Source: Marinobacter sp. es.042
Lineage (GTDB): Bacteria > Pseudomonadota > Gammaproteobacteria > Pseudomonadales > Oleiphilaceae
Length of the DNA stretch: 64,000 nt
Direction: 5' to 3'
NCBI RefSeq assembly: GCF_900188315.1
Contig: NZ_LT897781.1
Coordinates: forward strand, 1,860,001 to 1,924,000
The notes under the pieces were generated by a model, which saw only the letters and a list, made by a program, of their open reading frames with translations, was not told the DNA's origin and did not search any database. The position numbers were made by a program, and so were the translations under genes. How positions within the stretch are numbered: position 1 is the stretch's first letter; every line of letters begins with the position of its first letter. This document shows positions 45,410-54,867 of the stretch, one piece after another.

Positions 45410-46591
45410 ATGTCTTCACACTACGATGTCATTATTATCGGTGCTGGCGCAGCAGGCTTGATGTGCGCGGCCACTGCGGGCTATCGCGGCCGCAGCGTGC
45501 TGGTGCTGGACCACGCCAATAAACCCGGCAAGAAAATCCTGATGTCCGGCGGCGGGCGCTGCAATTTCACAAACCTGAACAGTACGCCGGCCAACTTCCT
45601 TTCGGATAACCCGCAGTACTGCATTTCTGCGCTAAAGCGCTATACCCCCCAGGACTTTCTGGAACTTGTAGACCGCCACGGCATTGAACATGAGGAAAAA
45701 GCCCCTGGTCAGTTGTTCTGCAAAGACAGCGCCAAGGACATTCTCAATATGCTGCTGACCGAATGTGAGTGGGCGGGCGCGGACGTGAGAATGAAGACAG
45801 CGGTCGACCGCATCACCGAAACCGACAGCGGCTACCGCTTGCGCGTCGGCTCCGGTGACCTCACCTGTGAATCCCTGGTGATCGCCACCGGAGGCCTGTC
45901 GATTCCTACCACGGGCGCCACAGCGTTTGGCTACCGGGTAGCCGAGCAGTTCGGCCTGGAAATCCTTCCCACCCGCGCTGGTCTGGTGCCCTTTACCCTG
46001 CAGCCGGAATTGAAAGAACAGCTCGCGCCATTGTCCGGTGTCAGCTGCCCTGTCGATGTCCAATGCCACGACCAGCACTTCCGGGAACCCATGCTGGTCA
46101 CCCATCGCGGGCTCAGTGGCCCGGCCATGCTCCAGATCTCGAGTTTCTGGGAGCCCGGTGACACCCTGGCCATCAACCTGCTGCCGGCCTGCAAGATCAA
46201 GGACGACCTTTTGAACCTGCGGAAAACCCGGCCACAATCCACCGTTGGGCACTACCTGGCCCAGCACCTGCCAAAACGATTTGCCCAGGCCTTTAACGAA
46301 CTCCACGGCTGGACCGGTCCGTTGCAGGGCTACAAGAACAGCGATATTGAACAGGTTGCCGACGTTCTGGGCCAATGGTCGATCAAGCCGGCTGGAACCG
46401 AAGGCTACCGAACGGCAGAGGTCACCCTTGGTGGCGTCGATACGCGCCAGCTGTCATCCAGGACCATGGCGGTGCTGGAACGTCCAAACCTGTATTTTAT
46501 CGGTGAGGTAGTGGATGTCACCGGCCACCTCGGCGGGCACAACTTCCAGTGGGCCTGGGCATCGGGGGTCGCTGCAGGTAACAATGTTTGA
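45410..46591 (+). CDS. yhiN: BaiN/YhiN-like FAD-dependent oxidoreductase (HI0933 family)
   Basis: The 393-residue flavoprotein opens with the Rossmann motif VIIIGAGAAGLMCAATAGYR, followed by the family-specific GKKILMSGGGRCNFTN, the central VIATGGLSIPTTGATAFGYR and the C-terminal GEVVDVTGHLGGHNFQWAW. Length and all motifs match the YhiN/HI0933 family. The reaction in proteobacteria is unknown (BaiN of gut clostridia acts on bile acids). It is a single gene, convergent with the large GGDEF/EAL gene. Confidence 0.9.
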   Translation: MSSHYDVIIIGAGAAGLMCAATAGYRGRSVLVLDHANKPGKKILMSGGGRCNFTNLNSTPANFLSDNPQYCISALKRYTPQDFLELVDRHGIEHEEKAPGQLFCKDSAKDILNMLLTECEWAGADVRMKTAVDRITETDSGYRLRVGSGDLTCESLVIATGGLSIPTTGATAFGYRVAEQFGLEILPTRAGLVPFTLQPELKEQLAPLSGVSCPVDVQCHDQHFREPMLVTHRGLSGPAMLQISSFWEPGDTLAINLLPACKIKDDLLNLRKTRPQSTVGHYLAQHLPKRFAQAFNELHGWTGPLQGYKNSDIEQVADVLGQWSIKPAGTEGYRTAEVTLGGVDTRQLSSRTMAVLERPNLYFIGEVVDVTGHLGGHNFQWAWASGVAAGNNV

Positions 46592-46605
46592 CGGTGATCA
46601 GGTTC

Positions 46606-49600
46606 TTACACGAAACTGAAGTCTTCCAGGTTGCAGGGTCTTCCGAACAAATAGCCCTGGTAAGCCTTGCATCCCATTTCAAGAAGTAAGTTTCGCTGCT
46701 CCTCGCTTTCCACGCCTTCCGCAATCACGCTAAGCCACATGGACTCTGCCAAGGTAATTACGGCTTGGGCAATGGCGCGGTCATTAGGGTTATTGAGAAT
46801 ATCTCTGACAAAGCTCTGATCAATTTTAAGCTGGTCTATCGGCAGTTCTTTCAGGTAAGCCAGCGAGGAGTAGCCGGTGCCAAAATCGTCGATAGAGAAG
46901 GAAACTCCGAGACATTGCAGTTCAAACATCTTGGCCCGTATATCAGGCGCATTGCTGGCCAAAAGTGACTCTGTGATTTCGAGCTTTAGCTTTTTCGGGT
47001 CGGCTCCGGAGGCTTTAAGTGTCTCTGTAATCGTCTTGACAAAATCCTGCTCGCTGAATTGAGCAACGCTGATATTAACAGCGATGGTAATCCCAACTCT
47101 TTCCGGATCTTCAGACCACTTGGCGAGCGTGCGACAGGCTTCAACCAAGACCCATTTGCCCAGAGGCACAATCAGTCCGGTTTCTTCTGCCGAAGGAATA
47201 AACTCTGCTGGAGAGATAAGCCCCTTCTCAGGATGCTGCCAGCGCAGGAGAACTTCTGCGCCAATCAATTGTCCGTCCTGGTCAACCTGTTTCTGATAGT
47301 GAAGTTCGAATTGCCTATCGTGTATGGCCCTGTGGAGATCCTGTTCAATTTCCATCCGCCGATCCACAACAACCTGCATTTTGGGATCGTAAAAACAAAT
47401 ACGATTTCGCCCGGTTCCCTTGGACTGATACATCGCCAGATCCGCTCTCTTGAGCAAATCCAGATGCTGCAAACTGCCATCATTAAACAAGGTAATACCA
47501 ATGCTCACCGAGCAGTTATAGGTCAATCCGTTCAGATCGAAGCTCCGATGAAAGTCAGTCCCGATTTTTTCAGCCAGTGCTTTGGCACTTAGTGCCGCCA
47601 TTTGCTCATCAACGCCAAGACTGTCCACCAAAACAACAAACTCATCACCGCCTAAACGCGCGACCGTATCACTCTGCCGAACCAAATTGGCAAGTCGCTT
47701 TCCCACTCGGTGCAAAAGCACATCACCGACACCGTGTCCGGCGCTGTCGTTTAAATTCTTGAACTTGTCCAGATCCAGAAAAAACAGCGCCGCATAGTGA
47801 TTGTGTCTCTCACAGTTCGCAATAACGTGCTGCAGACGATCCAGCAACAACCGACGATTGGGTAATTTTGTCAGTGCGTCGTAAAACGCGAGCTGATTGA
47901 TTTCGCGCTCGCGTTCCTTGCGCTCGCTTATGTCACGGACAATTCCAATGAAGTTTATATCGCCCGACTGCTCTATCTCGACAACACCGAGTTCCATTGA
48001 GAAGACTGACCCGTCTTTACGAACGCCCTCCAGTTCACGAACACGGCGACCCGTTGCATCGCCTTTCTCGGTTTTAAAGAAATATTCCAGGTAATCCGTT
48101 TGGCCTGCCGTGTGCGGCGAGGGTATGAGAACGTTTATGTTTCGCCCCAGGATTTCACTGCTGTTATAACCAAAAATCTGCTCTGCCGCCCGATTAAACG
48201 TTATCACGGCCCCTTTCCCATCGGTTCCAATGACACCGTCCAGCATATTCTCGACGATAGCTCGCATTTGAATTGACTGATGCTGTAGCGTGGTTTCTGC
48301 AGCAATTTGGGCGGTGACGTCGAAATGGGTACCAAGAAGCCATTCTGCCCGGCCATCGCTGGTGCGAGTCGAGATTCGTCCCCGGGTATTGATCCACACC
48401 CAGTGGCCCTTCTTGTGTTTCATGCGCATATTTGCCTCGTAAACCGAGGCAAGCCCAATCGTATGCTTTTCAAGCTGGCGAGAGCAGTAAGCAAGATCTT
48501 CCGGGTGGGTAAGCTTCTCCCAGGTTGCGCGATTTGTGGGTACTAGCTCGTTCAGTTCGTAACCGATAAGAGCCGCCCACTTATCATTAATCTGCAGTTC
48601 ACCCGTTTGAATATTAAATTGCCAGGTACCGATAGCGTTGGCGTCAATGACAGCCTTTAATAATTTGTCGCTATTTCGAATACGCTCATCGTTTTGTTTT
48701 GCCCGGGTGATATCTGTTTCGATGGCAATGTAACCCTTAACGCGTCCACTTTTGTCCCGCATCGGATTACAGGCAATTCTCACCCAGTAAGGGGCGCCCG
48801 CTTTCGAATAATTAACAACATCAACATTGAAGCCTTCGTGATTCATCAACGCATTTCGCATGAAGCTTACCGTTGACTCATCTGTACCCTCACCTTGAAG
48901 CACATCACCCGGGCGCCGGCCGGCCATTTCGTCCATGTTGTAACCGGTCATATCAGTCAACGCATTATTAATCCAGACCACATGGCCATGTTCGTCCGTG
49001 ATCATGACGCCATTGGTGGTCTGTCTTGCCACTTCTGAGAGCCGTTCAATTTCATCGTTAATCAGGGTTTGTTCAGTTGTGTCCCGGACGATGACCAGCA
49101 CTTCTCTATGGTCAATTTTTTTGTATCGGGCCTCGAACGTTTTTTTGGTATCCCCAAGAAAATACTCGTGATAAGTGATTTCTCCGCCGGCATTGAATGC
49201 TTGCTCAACCTTGCCCATGAGCTCACCGGCAAGATCACCGGGAATGACCTCTTCGATGGTGCGGCCAAGCACTTGGTGACGGGGCTTTAGTAGGTCAGGG
49301 TGTTCATTGCAAACCAGGAAACGGAACTCTCGATCAATCACGAAAACCATGTCAGGAAGCGTCGAGATTATTGATGATGTCCGAGCCAGATTCGACATTA
49401 ACTGACTCTCGAATTGAGCCTGATCGGCTGATGCGATCTCGTGCTCAATCATATCTGCAAAATCCCGAAGTGCTTTCTCATGCCCACTAGAAAACTGGCG
49501 GGGCAATGGATCAATAATGCACAGAGTTCCGAGCGCCAGACCTTCCAGATCGCGTACCGGGGCGCCGGCATAGAACCGGATATTGGGATTCATGGTTACG

Positions 49601-49908
49601 AGGGGGCTTGAAGCGAACCGTTCATCCTTCGTGGCATCGTTAACCACAAGGATCTCATCGCCCAATATCGCGTGAGAACAGAAAGAAATATCTCTTCGCG
49701 ATTCGACAAAGTCAAAACCTACTCGGGATTTGAACCACTGTCTGTCTGAATCAACGAGGGAAAAAAGACACGATTGAACTGAAAAGAACTCTGCGGCCAG
49801 GCGTGTGATTCGATCAAACCGCTCCTCTGCCCCCGAATCAAGCAGGCGGCTACTATGGAGGCTGATTAACCGTTTGGCCTCATCAATGGGATGCTTTGAT
49901 ATATCCAA
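46606..49908 (-). CDS. GAF-PAS-GGDEF-EAL c-di-GMP signalling protein, AT-rich
   Basis: The 1100-residue protein has an N-terminal GAF domain (about 20-165) and four PAS domains with PAC segments (about 180-280, 290-400, 410-525, 535-660). A GGDEF domain with intact RLGGDEFVV (about 670-830) and an EAL domain (about 845-1095) follow, in which the signature reads AEVLLRW (EVL instead of EAL). DDFGTGYSSLAYLKELPID and the other metal ligands of the EAL domain are present. It can be both cyclase and phosphodiesterase. No membrane helix or signal peptide is seen. Two 60-base lines I counted are 43% G+C against about 60% nearby, so the gene was probably acquired. Confidence 0.93.
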   Translation of the reverse strand: MDISKHPIDEAKRLISLHSSRLLDSGAEERFDRITRLAAEFFSVQSCLFSLVDSDRQWFKSRVGFDFVESRRDISFCSHAILGDEILVVNDATKDERFASSPLVTMNPNIRFYAGAPVRDLEGLALGTLCIIDPLPRQFSSGHEKALRDFADMIEHEIASADQAQFESQLMSNLARTSSIISTLPDMVFVIDREFRFLVCNEHPDLLKPRHQVLGRTIEEVIPGDLAGELMGKVEQAFNAGGEITYHEYFLGDTKKTFEARYKKIDHREVLVIVRDTTEQTLINDEIERLSEVARQTTNGVMITDEHGHVVWINNALTDMTGYNMDEMAGRRPGDVLQGEGTDESTVSFMRNALMNHEGFNVDVVNYSKAGAPYWVRIACNPMRDKSGRVKGYIAIETDITRAKQNDERIRNSDKLLKAVIDANAIGTWQFNIQTGELQINDKWAALIGYELNELVPTNRATWEKLTHPEDLAYCSRQLEKHTIGLASVYEANMRMKHKKGHWVWINTRGRISTRTSDGRAEWLLGTHFDVTAQIAAETTLQHQSIQMRAIVENMLDGVIGTDGKGAVITFNRAAEQIFGYNSSEILGRNINVLIPSPHTAGQTDYLEYFFKTEKGDATGRRVRELEGVRKDGSVFSMELGVVEIEQSGDINFIGIVRDISERKEREREINQLAFYDALTKLPNRRLLLDRLQHVIANCERHNHYAALFFLDLDKFKNLNDSAGHGVGDVLLHRVGKRLANLVRQSDTVARLGGDEFVVLVDSLGVDEQMAALSAKALAEKIGTDFHRSFDLNGLTYNCSVSIGITLFNDGSLQHLDLLKRADLAMYQSKGTGRNRICFYDPKMQVVVDRRMEIEQDLHRAIHDRQFELHYQKQVDQDGQLIGAEVLLRWQHPEKGLISPAEFIPSAEETGLIVPLGKWVLVEACRTLAKWSEDPERVGITIAVNISVAQFSEQDFVKTITETLKASGADPKKLKLEITESLLASNAPDIRAKMFELQCLGVSFSIDDFGTGYSSLAYLKELPIDQLKIDQSFVRDILNNPNDRAIAQAVITLAESMWLSVIAEGVESEEQRNLLLEMGCKAYQGYLFGRPCNLEDFSFV

Positions 49909-50213
49909 TTTGGCAACCTTTTAGCCACGAAAGAGTGGCCGTGGCCACTGAAAACAAGCGTCCATGCTGGCTGGATTTTCAGTATACAGTGAGAACCAAT
50001 TAAAAGCCGATCAGAGGCCGTAAACGACATAGTTCAACTGCCCCGGAGCCGAGTGCACCTTTCACAGAGTAGCAAGATAGGCAGAAATTGCTCGGAGAGA
50101 AGCGAAACCCCGGCCACTGGACCAACCTTGGCAGAGCAAGGGGCGAACGCGAGCTTGATGCGGGATACCAGCAAAAGCCACCGTGCGACGATAGCTTTGC
50201 TGGCTGATGAGAT
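49909..50213. other. 305-bp intergenic region without recognised gene
   Basis: The part next to the GGDEF/EAL start is AT-rich with short inverted repeats (GCCAC 49924-49928 with GTGGC 49935-49939; AGTGGCC-GT-GGCCACT at 49934-49949) and probably holds that gene's promoter. The rest (about 50005-50213) is GC-richer and open for 75 codons on the minus strand, but the hypothetical product is Ser/Pro/Cys-rich and unlike any protein I know, with no ribosome-binding site. It may be the remnant of an older gene or element at an insertion boundary. Confidence 0.4.
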
Positions 50214-51065
50214 TTAACGAAGCACAACCAGAGGTTTTTGAGCAGTCTTGAGCATCGTGGTGGTGGTGCTGCCCACGAGGAACTGGCGGATACGGGAGTG
50301 CCCGTAGGCGCCCATCACCAGAATGTCGATATCATGCTCTTCCTGGTAGGCGTGCAATGTGGGCTCGACATCACCGGCGCGGATCGCCAGAGTGATCTCG
50401 GATTCCAGCCCAGCCAGCATTTTCTCGGCTTTTTTGAGCTGTTCCCAACGGTCATTGGTATCCGCTCCAACCATCACCAGATGCAGTGGCATGCCTTTGA
50501 GAACCGGGCTGCCGGCCAGCAATTCCACACCCTTGAAGGCCGTGGCACTGCCGTCGAATGCCAGCATGGCACTGCGAGGCTGGGTGTACTCATCCGGCAC
50601 CAGGAGAATCGGGCGATGCATGCTGCGAATCACCGTCTCCAGCTGGCTGCCAATGTGGGTGTCACGCTCCGAGCTGCTCTCACCGTGCAGCCCCATGACC
50701 AGCAGCCGGGTCTGATTCTCCAGCGCCAGCAGGGACTCGGTCAGGTCCCCATGTCGCTGTCTCTGCACCACGTCGGAGATGCCCGCTTCGCCAACCCGCC
50801 TTTGGGCTTCATCCAGCATGTGATGCCCGTGTTCGAGGGCCAGTTTGGCGCGTTTTCGATCCAGCTCTGCGAGGTCCTCCAGCAACTGTTCACGACTGCC
50901 AAGGCCGATGCTTCCGGCCAGATCCGGCTCTGCCGGATAACGCTCTTCATCAAGCACGTGCAACAGCATCATGGGCGTTTCCATGTGCTTGCTGGCCCAG
51001 CTGGCGTAATCGCAAACTGCGGGAGCGGCCTGGGAGCCATCAATACAGGCAACTACTCGTAACAT
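50214..51065 (-). CDS. Universal stress protein with tandem Usp domains
   Basis: The product (283 residues from ATG 51065) has two Usp domains in tandem, as in E. coli UspE. Domain 1 starts [20 protein letters not shown]; domain 2 begins [20 protein letters not shown] and ends with the ATP-binding loop [15 protein letters not shown] (G-2x-G-9x-G-S). I start at 51065 because the fold begins there and GAGG precedes it. An in-frame ATG at 51140, one base after the SulP stop, would add a 25-residue charged tail and couple translation to sulP. Either way the two genes form one unit. Confidence 0.9.
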   Translation of the reverse strand: MLRVVACIDGSQAAPAVCDYASWASKHMETPMMLLHVLDEERYPAEPDLAGSIGLGSREQLLEDLAELDRKRAKLALEHGHHMLDEAQRRVGEAGISDVVQRQRHGDLTESLLALENQTRLLVMGLHGESSSERDTHIGSQLETVIRSMHRPILLVPDEYTQPRSAMLAFDGSATAFKGVELLAGSPVLKGMPLHLVMVGADTNDRWEQLKKAEKMLAGLESEITLAIRAGDVEPTLHAYQEEHDIDILVMGAYGHSRIRQFLVGSTTTTMLKTAQKPLVVLR

Positions 51066-51141
51066 CTCAACCTCGCCTTCATGATCCTTGTGATTTTTAT
51101 TCTGACTGCGATCGCTGTTGGATTCCCTGGTCTGTGTCATG

Positions 51142-52629
51142 TCAGTGTCCCATCAGCTGGTCAACGGCGTCCGGCTTGTCGTGCACACCAAAGCGGTCAA
51201 CGATCGTGGCACTGGCTTCATTCAGCCCGATAACTTCAACCTCCGAGCCTTCCCGGCGGAATTTGATCACCGCCTTGTCCAGGGCGCCCACCGCCGTAAT
51301 ATCCCAGAAGTGCGCGCGACTCAGGTCGATCACCACATTATCGACTGCTTCCTTGAAATCAAAGGATTCCATGAATTTTTCCGAGGAACTGAAGAACACC
51401 TGACCCACAACGCGATAGGTGCGGGTGTCAGTGGTTTCATCCAGTTCGGAGGTGACCAGCATGTAGTGGCCCACCTTGTTGGCAAAGAACAACGCCGCCA
51501 GCAGCACGCCGGCCAGCACGCCATAGGCGAGGTTATGGGTGGCAACCACAACAACAACGGTTACCAGCATCACGATGTTGGTGGAAAGCGGATGCTCACG
51601 CAGATTGCGAATCGAATCCCAGGAGAAGGTTCCAATCGACACCATGATCATCACCGCCACCAGGGCCGCCATGGGAATCTGGACCAACACGCTATCCAGT
51701 AGCAGCACCATAACCAGCAGGAAGAGACCAGCCGTCAGGGTGGAAAGCCGGGTCCGGCCGCCGGATTTCACATTGATGATAGACTGGCCGATCATGGCGC
51801 AGCCGGCCATACCGCCGATCAGGCCAGAGCCGATGTTGGCAATGCCCTGCCCCTTGCATTCCCGGTTGCGGTCACTGGTGGTATCTGTCAGGTCGTCCAC
51901 GATGGTGGCCGTCATCATGGATTCCAACAGCCCCACAATGGCCAGCGGAATCGAGTACGGCAGGATGATCATCAGGGTTTCCAGGTTCAGAGGCACGTCC
52001 GGCCACAGGAATACGGGCAGGGTATCCGGCAGATCGCCCATGTCCCCAACCGTCCGGATGTCCATTCCGGTAAACACGGCAACGGCCGTCAGAACGACGA
52101 TGCACACCAGGGGCGAAGGCAGAACCTTGCCCACAACGGGTAGCAGGGGAAACAGATAGATAATTCCCAGACCCGCGGCTGTCATTGCGTAAACGTGCCA
52201 GGTGACGTTGGTCAGCTCGGGCAACTGTGCCATAAAGATGAGAATGGCCAGGGCGTTCACGAAACCGGTCACCACCGAGCGAGACACGAAGCGCATCAGG
52301 CTGCCAAGCTTCAGATAACCGGCAATCAGCTGCAGCACGCCTGTCATCAGGGTTGCGGCCAGCAGGTACTGCAGGCCATGCTCTTTCACCAGCGTCACCA
52401 TCAACACCGCCATGGCTGCGGTTGCGGCAGAAATCATCCCGGGGCGCCCGCCCACGAAAGCGATGATCACGGCAATACAGAAGGAGGCATACAGCCCCAC
52501 CTTGGGATCGACTCCTGCAATGATCGAGAAGGCAATGGCCTCGGGAATCAGTGCCAGCGCCACAACGATACCGGCGAGCACATCGCCACGAATGTTCGAA
52601 AGCCAGTTGGCTTTAAGGGAATTCACCAT
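51142..52629 (-). CDS. SulP family anion transporter with STAS domain
   Basis: The 495-residue inner-membrane protein has the SulP layout: [20 protein letters not shown] at the first helix, [18 protein letters not shown], about twelve hydrophobic segments, and a C-terminal STAS domain (about 390-490, containing [20 protein letters not shown]). The short form with an NCS2-like core is related to the BicA group, so bicarbonate or sulfate import with sodium or protons is possible; the ion is not decidable. Its stop codon is one base from an ATG of the Usp gene. Confidence 0.92.
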   Translation of the reverse strand: MVNSLKANWLSNIRGDVLAGIVVALALIPEAIAFSIIAGVDPKVGLYASFCIAVIIAFVGGRPGMISAATAAMAVLMVTLVKEHGLQYLLAATLMTGVLQLIAGYLKLGSLMRFVSRSVVTGFVNALAILIFMAQLPELTNVTWHVYAMTAAGLGIIYLFPLLPVVGKVLPSPLVCIVVLTAVAVFTGMDIRTVGDMGDLPDTLPVFLWPDVPLNLETLMIILPYSIPLAIVGLLESMMTATIVDDLTDTTSDRNRECKGQGIANIGSGLIGGMAGCAMIGQSIINVKSGGRTRLSTLTAGLFLLVMVLLLDSVLVQIPMAALVAVMIMVSIGTFSWDSIRNLREHPLSTNIVMLVTVVVVVATHNLAYGVLAGVLLAALFFANKVGHYMLVTSELDETTDTRTYRVVGQVFFSSSEKFMESFDFKEAVDNVVIDLSRAHFWDITAVGALDKAVIKFRREGSEVEVIGLNEASATIVDRFGVHDKPDAVDQLMGH

Positions 52630-52718
52630 GATTTCGGGGTTCCAGCTTGCTACGAATTCAAAGGTCGCGAAGCTTATCAGCCCCCTTACAGGAAAGTAAG
52701 GTCGCTAGCGGTAAGTTC

Positions 52719-52730
52719 TTAGACGTCTAA
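52719..52730. promoter_or_regulatory. Palindrome in the sulP / mgtC-like divergent region
   Basis: TTAGACGTCTAA is a perfect 12-bp palindrome 64 bases before the mgtC-like start and 90 bases before sulP. CTTAC-N6-GTAAG (52685-52700) is a second short inverted repeat nearer sulP. Either may be an operator. Confidence 0.35.
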
Positions 52731-52793
52731 CGACCGGCGCCCTCTACTGCTATTATCAGAACATCATTGATTTACAGGAGCTTGCATCGCCCC

Positions 52794-54074
52794 ATGGACG
52801 ACGTTGCCGCCCAGTTTCTCGCTGGAAACCAGACCACCCTGAATCTCGCCGTTGCTCTTCTGCTTGGCGCCATCATCGGCCTCGAGCGGGGCTGGGACGC
52901 GCGGGAACAGAAATCCGGCGAGCGGATTGCCGGTATCCGCACCTTTGCTCTGGTGGGGCTGCTTGGCGGTATTTCCGCGTTACTGGCCCGGGAAATCACG
53001 GAGTGGGCATTTCCCGTGCTCCTGGTCAGTGTGGTGGCAATGGCCATCGTGGCCTACAGCGAACGCCTGGAGCATATCCGCAACTTCAGTATCACAGGCT
53101 TGGTTGGCATGGTTCTGACCTTCTGTTTCGGAGCAGTGGCGGTGGCTGTAGACCCGGTTATCGCCACAGCAGCCGCTGTCGTGACCGCCATCATCCTGGA
53201 CAACAAGCAGGAAATTCATGGCTGGGTGAACAAACTGAAGGAACATGAACTGGATGCCGCTCTAAAACTGCTGCTGATTTCCGTGGTCATGCTGCCGTTA
53301 TTGCCGAACGAAAAGATGGGCCCTGGCGGCGTTCTCAACCCCAGGGAAATCTGGTGGATGGTGGTGATGATTGCCTCCATTTCCTTTGTCGGCTATTTCG
53401 CCATACGGGTCGCCGGTACCCGCAAAGGCATCCTGTTCACCAGTCTGTTCGCCGGGTTGAGCTCGTCCACTGCCCTCACCCTGCACTTTGCCCGCCAGGC
53501 CTCGAAAACTCCGCAGCTCAACGCCCAGTTCGCCACCGGTATCCTGATTGCCTGCGGCACCATGTTCCCCCGCATCCTGGTTTATTGCCTGGTGATCAAT
53601 CCCGATCTGTTGCCCAGTCTGATCTGGCCCGTGCTTGTGATGACCGCCCTGCTCTACGGGCCCGCGCTGTTTATCTGGCGAAAAAATGAACGAGAACTCC
53701 AGGTAAGCCAACCAACCCTCAACCAGAACCCGCTGGATTTAACCTCGGCCCTGGTTTTTGGCGCGTTGCTCACAGCCATCCTGCTGATGGGCGAGTTCCT
53801 CGGCAACTGGCTGGGTGATGCGGGCATCTATGTCTTGGCAGCCACCTCGGGTATCGCGGATGTGGACGCAATTACCCTCTCCCTGACCCGCATGTCCAAC
53901 AACAGCCTGGCCATGGGCACAGCAGTCATCGGCATTGTGATCGCCGCGGCCACCAACAACCTGGTGAAGTCCGCACTGGCCGGGTTTGTCGGCAACCGCC
54001 AGATCGGGCTGCTGGTAGGGGTGCCAATGGTGCTCTCTCTGGCAGCCGGGCTTCTGGTCGCCTGGCTGCAGTAA
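52794..54074 (+). CDS. MgtC/SapB and DUF4010 domain membrane protein
   Basis: The 426-residue inner-membrane protein has an N-terminal MgtC/SapB domain (LGAIIGLERGWDAREQKSGE and RIAGIRTFALVGLLGG, about 18-140) fused to a DUF4010 domain (about 175-400, with FAGLSSSTALTLHFARQ and SGIADVDAITLSLTRMS). It has about 12-14 transmembrane segments. MgtC domains are linked to magnesium stress and to the F-ATPase, but the role of the DUF4010 fusion is unknown. I use ATG 52794; AGGAG lies 13 bases upstream, rather far. The open frame also has TTG codons at 52767 and 52782. Confidence 0.88.
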   Translation: MDDVAAQFLAGNQTTLNLAVALLLGAIIGLERGWDAREQKSGERIAGIRTFALVGLLGGISALLAREITEWAFPVLLVSVVAMAIVAYSERLEHIRNFSITGLVGMVLTFCFGAVAVAVDPVIATAAAVVTAIILDNKQEIHGWVNKLKEHELDAALKLLLISVVMLPLLPNEKMGPGGVLNPREIWWMVVMIASISFVGYFAIRVAGTRKGILFTSLFAGLSSSTALTLHFARQASKTPQLNAQFATGILIACGTMFPRILVYCLVINPDLLPSLIWPVLVMTALLYGPALFIWRKNERELQVSQPTLNQNPLDLTSALVFGALLTAILLMGEFLGNWLGDAGIYVLAATSGIADVDAITLSLTRMSNNSLAMGTAVIGIVIAAATNNLVKSALAGFVGNRQIGLLVGVPMVLSLAAGLLVAWLQ

Positions 54075-54078
54075 GTCC

Positions 54079-54729
54079 TTATCTGGCCCGACGGAACGTC
54101 AGATTGTAACGGTACCCGCCCGTCAGCGGGTGATCCCCAGCTTTGAGGGTCAGCACGCCGTGATATCGCATCCGGGACGGGCCGCCCCAGACCACAACGT
54201 CACCATGGGCAAGTGGCACGCGGATGGGGCGCTCGCTGCGTTTGAGACCACCAAACTGGAACACCATCGGCAGGCCCAGAGAAACCGACACGATGGGCTG
54301 CGTGAAGTCCTGCTCGTCCTTGTCCTGATGCAGCCCCATTTTTGCCCCGGGCTGGTATCGGTTGATCAGACAGGCGTCCGGTTCAAATCCCTCAAAACCA
54401 GCGGTTTCGGCGGCGCTTCTGGCCAGTTCCCGGAAAGCCGCAGGCATGGCGGGCCATGGCCGGCCGGACTCCGGATCGTGCGCCTGATACCGGTAACCCC
54501 GGCTATCGGTAACCCAGCCAAGATCCCCGCAGCAGCTCATGGCGGCAGACATGGCATGGCCACCGGGGGTCTTCATGTGTCTGAACGGCGCTTCTGAGGT
54601 AACCGTCTCAATGCCGGCCATGAGTGATTCGGCGTTCGGGAGCGCGAACTGCCGCAGCACCACCGCGCCATCCATCAGAGGCTCGACTGTCTGTTCCGGT
54701 GGCAGGCTAGAAAACAGGTCTTGGGTCAT
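54079..54729 (-). CDS. alkB: AlkB DNA/RNA oxidative demethylase
   Basis: AlkB repairs 1-methyladenine and 3-methylcytosine using iron and 2-oxoglutarate. The 216-residue product has the HxD motif in GLHQDKDEQDF (His134, Asp136), the distal His190 in MRYHGVLTL and the C-terminal RYNLTFR with the 2-oxoglutarate arginines. Length equals E. coli AlkB (216). It is a single gene here, not joined to ada, and its stop lies 4 bases from that of the convergent mgtC-like gene. Confidence 0.96.
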   Translation of the reverse strand: MTQDLFSSLPPEQTVEPLMDGAVVLRQFALPNAESLMAGIETVTSEAPFRHMKTPGGHAMSAAMSCCGDLGWVTDSRGYRYQAHDPESGRPWPAMPAAFRELARSAAETAGFEGFEPDACLINRYQPGAKMGLHQDKDEQDFTQPIVSVSLGLPMVFQFGGLKRSERPIRVPLAHGDVVVWGGPSRMRYHGVLTLKAGDHPLTGGYRYNLTFRRAR

Positions 54730-54867
54730 GACTACTGCCCCCTCATAAATGACTCAACTTAATAGCTTACGAGGCTTTTTCAAAGGTTGATGAAAGCCTG
54801 TTCATGAAGCCGGGCTGAAAAACACGTATATTCTATGGGCTGATTCATTCCTGTTAAGGACTTTTTA

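Noticed and set aside
50000..50227. 75-codon minus-strand frame between Usp and GGDEF/EAL genes
   Set aside because: It has no ribosome-binding site and a Ser/Pro/Cys-rich composition without similarity; it is kept only as part of the unexplained intergenic block.
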